A stretch of 35,787 nucleotides of DNA from Verrucomicrobiota bacterium (GTDB lineage Bacteria; Verrucomicrobiota; Verrucomicrobiia; Chthoniobacterales; JAFAMB01): the NCBI GenBank assembly GCA_019235445.1, contig JAFAKL010000174.1, positions 1 through 35,787 on the forward strand, written 5' to 3'. The notes beneath the pieces were generated by a model. It made no database searches. It was not told the DNA's origin and saw only the letters and a list, made by a program, of their open reading frames with translations. Each line of letters begins with the position of its first letter. The stretch's first letter is position 1. The position numbers and the translations under genes are program-made. Positions 29,270 through 35,787 of this stretch are shown here, piece after piece.

Positions 29270-29896
29270 ATGAAAAGAGTAAGCGAAGTTGGCCGTTCGC
29301 AGAGAATGCGAATTATTGACACACTGAAAAAGACGCAGGGACTTTGTGTCAAGGAAATCGGCGAACGGCTAAAGCTCAGCTATATGGGAGTCAAACAGCA
29401 TTGCGACGAGCTTGAGCGGCATGGCTACGTTGATACTTGGCGGCGTGCGAAACCGGTCGGTCGTCCGGAGATGGTCTATCGGCTGACTCCGAAGGCGCAT
29501 ATTTTCTTTCCGCGGACGACCAACGCAATGACAATCGAAGTGCTGCTGGCTGCCAATCGGCTCTATGGTCACGCGGCTGGGGAGAAGCTGTTGTATTCTG
29601 TCTTCGCCTCGAAAACGGAGGATTACATGAGGAAGCTGCACGGCCAGACGGCTCTTGAGCTAGCCCAAATGCTGGTCAAAATCCGCGAGCAGGAGGGGTA
29701 TATGTCCGAGCTTTCCAGTGGAGATCCGATAAACATCGTGGAGTATCACTCGCCCATTTTTGATTTGCTCGAAGCGTTTCCCCTCGTGAGACGTCTCGAA
29801 CGGGAGATGATGGAGCGAATTTTTGGCGTGCGTGTAGAACGCGAGGAGGAGATGGTTTCCGGCCTGTACCGGTGCAGGTTTGAGTTTCAGGCCTGA
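29270..29896 (+). CDS. Winged-helix transcriptional regulator, SufR/DeoR-like
   Basis: 'QRMRIIDTLKKTQGLCVKEIGERLKLSYMGVKQHCDELERHGYVDTWRRAKPVGRPEMVYRLTPKA' and a SufR-like C-terminal layout ending '...VRVEREEEMVSGLYRCRFEF'. Confidence 0.75.
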   Translation: MKRVSEVGRSQRMRIIDTLKKTQGLCVKEIGERLKLSYMGVKQHCDELERHGYVDTWRRAKPVGRPEMVYRLTPKAHIFFPRTTNAMTIEVLLAANRLYGHAAGEKLLYSVFASKTEDYMRKLHGQTALELAQMLVKIREQEGYMSELSSGDPINIVEYHSPIFDLLEAFPLVRRLEREMMERIFGVRVEREEEMVSGLYRCRFEFQA

Positions 29897-29979
29897 AGCA
29901 GGACGGTTCGCCACCAGGCCTTTCTCCCCGCAGTTTCCTATTGCGAAGTGGCTTCAAGAGTATAAATTCCCCGCTCCCT

Positions 29980-30189
29980 ATGCCAAAATCGATCGCCAGA
30001 CGGAAAACAAAGAAAGCTGTCGCAAAGCGCTTCAAAATAACGGCCACCGGCAAAGTAGTGCGCGGCCAAGCTGGCCGTCAACACTTGTTGGAGTCGAAGA
30101 GCGCTAAACGCAAACGGCATCTTGCGAAGCCTCAGGTGCTCGACTCAACCGATGAGGCGCGGATAAAGGAAAACCTGCCGTTCCACTGA
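29980..30189 (+). CDS. rpmI: 50S ribosomal protein L35
   Basis: 'MPKSIARRKTKKAVAKRFKITATGKVVRGQAGRQHLLESKSAKRKRHL'. Confidence 0.94.
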   Translation: MPKSIARRKTKKAVAKRFKITATGKVVRGQAGRQHLLESKSAKRKRHLAKPQVLDSTDEARIKENLPFH

Positions 30190-30306
30190 AGCGGTCAACG
30201 TTCTCTGCCTGCCCGAAATCTTCGGTTGATGCGACAGGTGAGGTTGAAGGACGAGATTTGAAACAATAACCTGTGCAAAGGAACCGGCGATTGCCGGACC
30301 ACCAAT

Positions 30307-30678
30307 ATGCCTAGAGCAACGAATGCGCCGGCGAGTAGAGAACGCCGCAAAAGAGTTCTCGACCAAGCGAAAGGATACCGAGGCCGTCGATCGAAACTTT
30401 TTCGGTACGCAAAAGACGCTACCATGAAAGGGAAATACTGGGCCTACCGTGATCGGAAGACCCGGAAACGCAACTTTCGGAACCTCTGGATTGTGCGCAT
30501 CAACGCGGCCTGCCGGCAATTTGGCACAACCTACAGTCGTTTCATCGAAGGGCTTGCCTACGCCAAAATAGCAGTTGATCGGAAAGCCCTTGCTGATCTG
30601 GCCGTAACCGACGAGGCGACATTCAAGGCCCTTCTGGACAAAGCCGTCGCGGCGCTAGACCAAAAAAAGGCAGCCTGA
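30307..30678 (+). CDS. rplT: 50S ribosomal protein L20
   Basis: 'MPRATNAPASRERRKRVLDQAKGYRGRRSKLFRYAKDATMKGKYWAYRDRKTRKRNFRNLWIVRINAACR'. Confidence 0.96.
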   Translation: MPRATNAPASRERRKRVLDQAKGYRGRRSKLFRYAKDATMKGKYWAYRDRKTRKRNFRNLWIVRINAACRQFGTTYSRFIEGLAYAKIAVDRKALADLAVTDEATFKALLDKAVAALDQKKAA

Positions 30679-30737
30679 AGGTAGGCTGACCATTTCAATT
30701 GCTTAGGATCAGGAAGCAAAGCCGGCGGGCTTCGCTT
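30671..30737 (+). promoter_or_regulatory. Two tandem hairpins in the rplT-pheS gap (possible attenuator or processing structure)
   Basis: CAGCCT-gaaggt-AGGCTG (30671-30688) spanning the rplT stop; AAGCaaAGCC-ggcg-GGCTtcGCTT (30714-30737). Confidence 0.4.
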
Positions 30738-30744
30738 ACAACCG

Positions 30745-31761
30745 ATGGACAACGATCTTGAAAGGTTGCAGCAAACGGCGCTGGAGGAGATCCAGCAGGC
30801 TCGGAGCAAATTGGCTCTCGAAAATCTGCGGGTGAAATTCCTGGGGAAAGCCGGCGAAATTTCACGATTGAGCGAAAACATGCGCAACCTGCCGAAAGAA
30901 GATCGGCCTCGGATTGGCAAGCTGCTGAACGAAATCCGGAACGCTGTCACTGGCGCTCTCGACAGCCGCCTTGACGCCATTGAGGCCGAAGGCACTGCGC
31001 AGGTTCTGAGCGACCTCGACGAAACGCTTCCGGGCACCCAATTCCGCGTCGGCGGCTTGCATCCGTTGACCCTTCTTCAGGATCAGGCCATCCGAATTTT
31101 GCGTCGGTTGGGGTTTGCACTCGCGGATGGTCCTGACGTCGAAACGGAATGGCACTGTTTCGACGCACTGAACACGCCGGCGAATCACCCGGCGCGCAAT
31201 GATTCGGACACCTTCTATCTTCCGGACGGAAGACTGTTGAGATCGCATACTTCGACCGTCCAAATCCGAACAATGTGTGCTCAGAAACCCCCGGTGCGTG
31301 TGATCGGGCCCGGAGCCGCTTACCGCCGTGACGAAATTGATGCCACGCACCTGAACCAATTCAATCAGTTGGAAGGTCTCTATGTCGACCGCGACGTCAG
31401 TGTCGCCGACCTGAAGGGAACCTTGGAATATTTTGTACGCGAACTGCTTAGTTCCGAGGTAGAGACCCGGCTGCGTCCCCATTATTTTCCTTTCACTGAG
31501 CCCAGCTTTGAACTCGACATTCGCTTGCCGGGAATTCAGGACGGAAAATGGATGGAGTTGTTGGGGTGCGGGATGGTCCACCCCGCCGTATTCGAACAAA
31601 TCAATGCCAATCGCGGCGACAGCGCCTATGATCCCGAGGACTGGACGGGGTTCGCCTTTGGCATCGGGCTCGAACGTCTGGCCATGTCTTTGTTTGGATT
31701 GCCAGACATCCGGCTGCTGATCGAGAACGATCAACGATTCCTAGCCCAGTTCGCCAGATGA
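30745..31761 (+). CDS. pheS: Phenylalanyl-tRNA synthetase alpha subunit
   Basis: 'LRSHTSTVQIRTM', 'VIGPGAAYRRDEIDATHLNQFNQLEGL', 'WMELLGCGMVHPAVF', 'GFAFGIGLERLAM' class II synthetase motifs. Confidence 0.96.
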   Translation: MDNDLERLQQTALEEIQQARSKLALENLRVKFLGKAGEISRLSENMRNLPKEDRPRIGKLLNEIRNAVTGALDSRLDAIEAEGTAQVLSDLDETLPGTQFRVGGLHPLTLLQDQAIRILRRLGFALADGPDVETEWHCFDALNTPANHPARNDSDTFYLPDGRLLRSHTSTVQIRTMCAQKPPVRVIGPGAAYRRDEIDATHLNQFNQLEGLYVDRDVSVADLKGTLEYFVRELLSSEVETRLRPHYFPFTEPSFELDIRLPGIQDGKWMELLGCGMVHPAVFEQINANRGDSAYDPEDWTGFAFGIGLERLAMSLFGLPDIRLLIENDQRFLAQFAR

Positions 31762-34109
31762 AACTGTCGCTCAATTGGCTCAAAGAAATGCTGCCCCTCA
31801 CTTGCTCGGTTCCCGAAATCGTCGAGGCTTTGACATTTGCCGGGGTCGAAGTGGAAGGCAGGCAGCAACGCGGCGCGTTTTTTGAGAAAGTGATTGTAGC
31901 GCAGATTGAATCGTTTGAGCCACATCCGAACGCGGATCGTTTGAGCGTTTGCCGGGTGAACGACGGCTCCGGGCTGCCGAGACAGGTGGTTTGTGGAGCG
32001 AAAAATTTCAGCGCCGGAGACAATGTCCCGCTGGCCTTGCCCGGTGCAGTTTTGCCGGACGGGGAAAAAATCAGAGCAAGCAAATTGCGCGGCACCGAAT
32101 CCGAAGGCATGCTTTGCAGTGCGCGAGAACTGAATCTGGCGGAGGATGCTGCCGGTCTCCTCATCTTGCCCGGGGATGCGCCCATCGGAGCTTCATTGTC
32201 GGATCTTTATCCACCGGATACTGTACTCGAACTTGAGGTCACGCCGAATCGGCCTGACTTACTGAGTCACTATGGCATAGCGCGAGATCTATCTGCTTTC
32301 CTTGACCTCCCCCCGGCAAAATTGCCAGAGATAAGCGATAATTCCGACCGAGTTCGTGAAGATCCCGGCGTTGTTCGGCTCGAAGCACCAGAAGGTTGTC
32401 CCTTTTACACGGCCCACGTGATCAGAGGGCTTCGAGTGAGGCCGAGTCCGGGCTGGCTCCGGCAAAAATTAGAGGCGGTCGGGTTGCGTTCGATCAACAA
32501 TGTTGTCGATGTTACAAATTTCGTGATGCTGGAGCTTGGTCAACCGCTCCACGCCTTCGATCTCTCGAAGATCAGAGGGGCCATCGTTGTTCGGATGGCC
32601 GACCCGGGGGAGCGATTGCGAGCGCTGGATGAGAAAGAGTATGAGCTGATCCCAGACGATCTGGTCATTGCCGATACTGAGTTGGCGTTGGGTCTTGCCG
32701 GCGTGATGGGTGGGGAGGGGAGCGGCGTGACGGCCACTACTACCGACGTTCTCCTGGAGGCTGCTTATTTCAACCCCGGCTTTATCCGTCGAACCAGTCG
32801 ACGTCTTGGGTTGATCTCTGAGTCCAGTTTTCGCTTTGAACGGGGAATCGATCCGGAAGCGGTAACGCGCGCCTCTTCCAGGGCGATCGATCTTTTCTTG
32901 CAACTTGCCGGAGGCGAGGCCGACGAAAGCGTAGTGGTCGGCGGAGCTGTACCGGACTGGAATCGGACCGTGGAAATGCGCCCGGAACGTTGCCACAAGC
33001 TCTTAGGCATGAACGTTCCTGATTCGGCCCAACTTCTGGTTCGACTCGGACTCAAACCTGCAGGTGGAAATCGCTGGGAAATACCAAGTTACCGGCAGGA
33101 CCTCGCTCGAGAGGCAGACCTGATCGAAGAGGTTTGTCGGATGGCCGGGATACAGAAAATCTCTTCGCGCCTCTTTGCTTCTGCCACCGAAAGCTCCTCT
33201 GCCGATCGTACCCATGACGAATTAATGCGCCTGCGTCAAAGACTCGCAGGTCTGGGCCTATTTGAAGCCCGAAGCCTGACGCTCATCGACGAGCAGGCCT
33301 TGGAATACACCCTGGCGCCAACGTCGGACGCTCTGGCATTACGAAACCCACTGACCGAGGATCAGAAAATCCTGAGGCCCTCCCTGGTGCCCGGCCTCGT
33401 TCGAGCGGCTGAGCGGAACCTTAACCGCGGCTCGAGCAGCGTGGCGGTCTTTGAAATCGGTCGCGTCTTCAAGGTAGGGACGCCGGAGGAGTCAGTTTCG
33501 CTTGCTGTTCTTGTTTGCGGAGAACGGCAAAGCAAAAGCTGGAATCAAGGGTCCGCCATCTTTGACCTGTTTGATCTCAAAGGTATTCTGAAGACGGCGC
33601 TCTCCAGGGACGTGATTTTCATGCGAGAAGACCCGATCAGTTTTGCTCCGCTCCTCTGCGGGATAGTCGATGCAGAGGGGAACTCCGTCGGCAAAGTTGG
33701 GCAACTCCGCCCGAGTCTGGCCAAGGAGATCGGAGCGCGCGATCCAGTGCTGGTTGCCGAACTCTCTCCGACGCCCGGTGCAAATTTGCAACGATTCCGC
33801 TACCGGCCCTTGGATCGCTTCCCGGCGGTGACCCGGGACGTGGCTTTTGTCGCAAACCGAGAGCTGAAATATCAGCTGGTCCTGGATGCGTTTGCTTCCG
33901 CGAACGAACCGCTTTTGGTGGATGTCCGGCTGTTCGATCTCTTCGTGGATCCGAGCGGTGAAAAGGTACCCCGGAACAAGAAATCGCTCGCCTGCAGTTT
34001 GACATATCGAGCAATCGATCGAACGTTGACCCAGGAAGAAGCGAACGCGGCGCACAGCCGCTTGAAATCGCAAATTGTTGAGCGTCTGGGAGTGGCGTTA
34101 CGCGAGTAG
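31758..34109 (+). CDS. pheT: Phenylalanyl-tRNA synthetase beta subunit
   Basis: 'MKLSLNWLKEMLPL', 'HPNADRLSVCRVNDGSG', 'VTPNRPDLLSHYGIARDLSAFL', C-terminal FDX-ACB domain; overlaps pheS by 4 bp. Confidence 0.96.
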   Translation: MKLSLNWLKEMLPLTCSVPEIVEALTFAGVEVEGRQQRGAFFEKVIVAQIESFEPHPNADRLSVCRVNDGSGLPRQVVCGAKNFSAGDNVPLALPGAVLPDGEKIRASKLRGTESEGMLCSARELNLAEDAAGLLILPGDAPIGASLSDLYPPDTVLELEVTPNRPDLLSHYGIARDLSAFLDLPPAKLPEISDNSDRVREDPGVVRLEAPEGCPFYTAHVIRGLRVRPSPGWLRQKLEAVGLRSINNVVDVTNFVMLELGQPLHAFDLSKIRGAIVVRMADPGERLRALDEKEYELIPDDLVIADTELALGLAGVMGGEGSGVTATTTDVLLEAAYFNPGFIRRTSRRLGLISESSFRFERGIDPEAVTRASSRAIDLFLQLAGGEADESVVVGGAVPDWNRTVEMRPERCHKLLGMNVPDSAQLLVRLGLKPAGGNRWEIPSYRQDLAREADLIEEVCRMAGIQKISSRLFASATESSSADRTHDELMRLRQRLAGLGLFEARSLTLIDEQALEYTLAPTSDALALRNPLTEDQKILRPSLVPGLVRAAERNLNRGSSSVAVFEIGRVFKVGTPEESVSLAVLVCGERQSKSWNQGSAIFDLFDLKGILKTALSRDVIFMREDPISFAPLLCGIVDAEGNSVGKVGQLRPSLAKEIGARDPVLVAELSPTPGANLQRFRYRPLDRFPAVTRDVAFVANRELKYQLVLDAFASANEPLLVDVRLFDLFVDPSGEKVPRNKKSLACSLTYRAIDRTLTQEEANAAHSRLKSQIVERLGVALRE

Positions 34110-34355
34110 TTCTTTAGAGAGTGGAAGTTTGAGAATTTGCCCTGCGGTGCTCGGGATTTAAGGCTAACGCCCCAGACCCGATAATACAGAATCCCAGGAG
34201 GCCAGGCTGTGCGTGTGATAATGACAGGCCTTGATTGGAAGTCAAAGTTCACGTCAGCGGTTATCCGCCCTTATTTTAGGGGAATGGGAGCTTCGCCTGA
34301 ACGGCATTTGTGGGGCAAACTCTGAGCGCGAAAATGTTCAGCGGCGCAGTCGTAA

Positions 34356-34578
34356 GTAAGTTTCCGGCTTACCTCTGAAAACGGGCAAAGCGCTGACGCT
34401 TTCAGGTGTTTAGCGCCACGATTTTCAGCCTCACTGATCAGTACCCCTGCCGCTTCCTGTAGGCAAAGCGTCCCCGCTTTGCGCGTTCTCGGAGTAAGGC
34501 GAGACGCCTTATTTACCACTGCGCTGCACTTTTTGTCTTCAAGCGGTGCTGGACACGTACTGACGCTTTGCTTGCAAA
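34356..34578. repeat. Array of short perfect hairpins/palindromes (non-coding intergenic)
   Basis: GTAAGtttccggCTTAC (34356-34372), AAAGCGctgaCGCTTT (34387-34402), GCAAAGCGtcccCGCTTTGC (34463-34482), TAAGGCGagaCGCCTTA (34495-34511), TTTGCttGCAAA (34567-34578). Confidence 0.8.
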
Positions 34579-34605
34579 ACCGTCACTGATTTTTCGCGCT
34601 GAGGG

Positions 34606-34944
34606 CTAGCCGGGTGGCCAGGTGAACTGACGTCCTCCGAGAAGATGGAGATGCAAATGGGGAATCGTCTCTCCGCCGTGCTGTCCGCTATTGATTACGA
34701 CCCGAAATCCTGTTTCAGATATTCCAAGCGCCTTGGCCGTTTCCTGAGCTTTGAGCAGCAGTTTGCCCAGGATGAGGCCATCTTCTGGTGTCGCTTCGGC
34801 GAGGCGCTGAATCGGCTTTTTTGGCACCAGGAGAACGTGAATTGGCGCTTGGGGATTGACATCCTGTAAGACGATCAATTCATCATCCTCCGAGAGGATC
34901 CTTGCTGGAATCTGGCGGGCAATAATTTTTTGAAATAAGGTCAT
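34606..34944 (-). CDS. HIT family (HINT-like) protein
   Basis: 'FQKIIARQIPARILSEDDELIVLQDVNPQAPIHVLLVPKKPI' and 'QHGGETIPHLHLHLLGGRQFTWPPG' (HxHxH). Confidence 0.93.
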   Translation of the reverse strand: MTLFQKIIARQIPARILSEDDELIVLQDVNPQAPIHVLLVPKKPIQRLAEATPEDGLILGKLLLKAQETAKALGISETGFRVVINSGQHGGETIPHLHLHLLGGRQFTWPPG

Positions 34945-35501
34945 CTGATCCTCAGGTGAACATCTGTTTTCACGTTGGCTCGCTCAAAGTGGGCTCGAAG
35001 GAATTGAACGATCTCGTTCCTGAGCTGTGAACACTCCCGGCTCCAGGTTTTCACAGATTGCAAATGCCGCACGCACGGCTGCAGTCCTGAAATCTCAAGG
35101 CTCAAAGCGCCCTCTCGAAGAGCCGGTTCAATTCGTTCTTTCAACAGCCGGAAAAACTCCAACTCGTATCCGGGGCCTGCCTCTTTCGCCAGCTCAATCA
35201 GGGAAAGCTCGAAGGGTGGACCAATAATATCTAAACGCAGCGCGATCTCCGCGTAGCCAATCGCCTGCAAAGCGGACCGAACGATCTCGCGGAGCTGTCT
35301 TAAGGTGATAACATTGTCTTCGTTGGTTCGAGCCAGATAACAGAGGACGCTGGCTGTAACATGTTCTGCGAGCCACCAACGATTGTAGCCGGCTTTTTCC
35401 GCTGCGCGAAGCAAGCAGAAGCAGAGCCAGTCCGCGCGGATGGGGCGTTGCTCGTTCTCGCTTTGTCGAAGAAGGGGCAGGGAATCGCGTAGAGCTATCA
35501 C
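34941..35501 (-). CDS. Conserved hypothetical protein, possible ATP-cone-like helical domain, coupled to nrdR
   Basis: GTG start overlaps the nrdR stop; 'AEHVTASVLCYLARTNEDNVITLRQLREIVRSALQAIGYAEIALRLDI' has an ATP-cone-like pattern. Confidence 0.6.
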   Translation of the reverse strand: MIALRDSLPLLRQSENEQRPIRADWLCFCLLRAAEKAGYNRWWLAEHVTASVLCYLARTNEDNVITLRQLREIVRSALQAIGYAEIALRLDIIGPPFELSLIELAKEAGPGYELEFFRLLKERIEPALREGALSLEISGLQPCVRHLQSVKTWSRECSQLRNEIVQFLRAHFERANVKTDVHLRIR

Positions 35502-35787
35502 GGTACAAACAAATCGGGTTGAAGTGCGTTGCGTTTGATCTTGCGATTGAGAGATTCGATCTCATTAATGAATTCCCCAATATCCTGAAATTGCCTGTAA
35601 ACGGATGCATAACGAATGTAGGCAACGTCATCCAGCGAGTGGAGTCTTTCCATTACCCGGATCCCGATCGCTTTAGTGGGCACCTCGTGATCATACGCCT
35701 GCTCCAGTTCCTGAATGATCTCTTCGACTGAGCGCTCCAAGGCGTCGTAACTGACAGGGCGTTTCTCACAGGCTTTCATCATTCCGC
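35498..35787 (-). CDS. nrdR: Transcriptional repressor NrdR, partial (5' end beyond window)
   Basis: 'MMKACEKRPVSYDALERSVEEIIQELEQ...LHSLDDVAYIRYASVYRQFQDIGEFINEIESL' ATP-cone and C-terminus of NrdR; zinc ribbon not in window. Confidence 0.92.
   Translation of the reverse strand, partial: GMMKACEKRPVSYDALERSVEEIIQELEQAYDHEVPTKAIGIRVMERLHSLDDVAYIRYASVYRQFQDIGEFINEIESLNRKIKRNALQPDLFVP

Noticed and set aside
29941-29966. Possible sigma-70 promoter TTGCGA...TATAAA before rpmI
   Set aside because: Spacer is only about 14 nt; not convincing without transcription-start data.
30862-31734. 290-aa minus-strand ORF antisense to pheS
   Set aside because: Lies fully inside pheS, whose class II synthetase motifs are clear; long antisense frames are common in GC-rich genes.
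34271-34519. 82-aa minus-strand ORF between pheT and the HIT gene
   Set aside because: The ORF is made of consecutive hairpin arms and palindromes; no recognisable protein motif; best explained as repeat or structured non-coding sequence.

Overview
This is a chromosomal, largely housekeeping window. Its gene content and dcw layout suggest a Verrucomicrobia/Spartobacteria-like bacterium, but that placement is inference. From left to right it contains: a dcw cluster (murD 3' end, a LysM protein, ftsW, murG, a murC-murB fusion, ddl, ftsQ, ftsA, ftsZ); aguA and aguB (agmatine to putrescine, minus strand); a cyclophilin; queA; tadA; rpe; a small two-gene module; an M29 aminopeptidase; hldE2/rfaE2; purN; glnB; a small conserved hypothetical; acs; gatC/gatA; two tail-anchored coiled-coil proteins; an RlmI-like methyltransferase; lysine 2,3-aminomutase; a DegP/HtrA protease; a SufR-like regulator; rpmI-rplT-pheS-pheT; a HIT protein; an unknown ORF; and partial nrdR. 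No rRNA, tRNA, CRISPR array or transposase was recognised. The best candidate for an undescribed system is the pair at 15528-16466: a signal-peptide protein whose C-terminal domain looks like an EndoU/BECR-type nuclease toxin, followed by a small acidic protein resembling a polymorphic-toxin immunity protein. Other points of interest are an altered FtsZ T7 loop, a Ser-to-Cys change at the predicted MurB proton donor, a SufR-like regulator lacking two expected cysteines, several palindromic intergenic repeat families, and a multi-hairpin intergenic region at about 34.35-34.58 kb.
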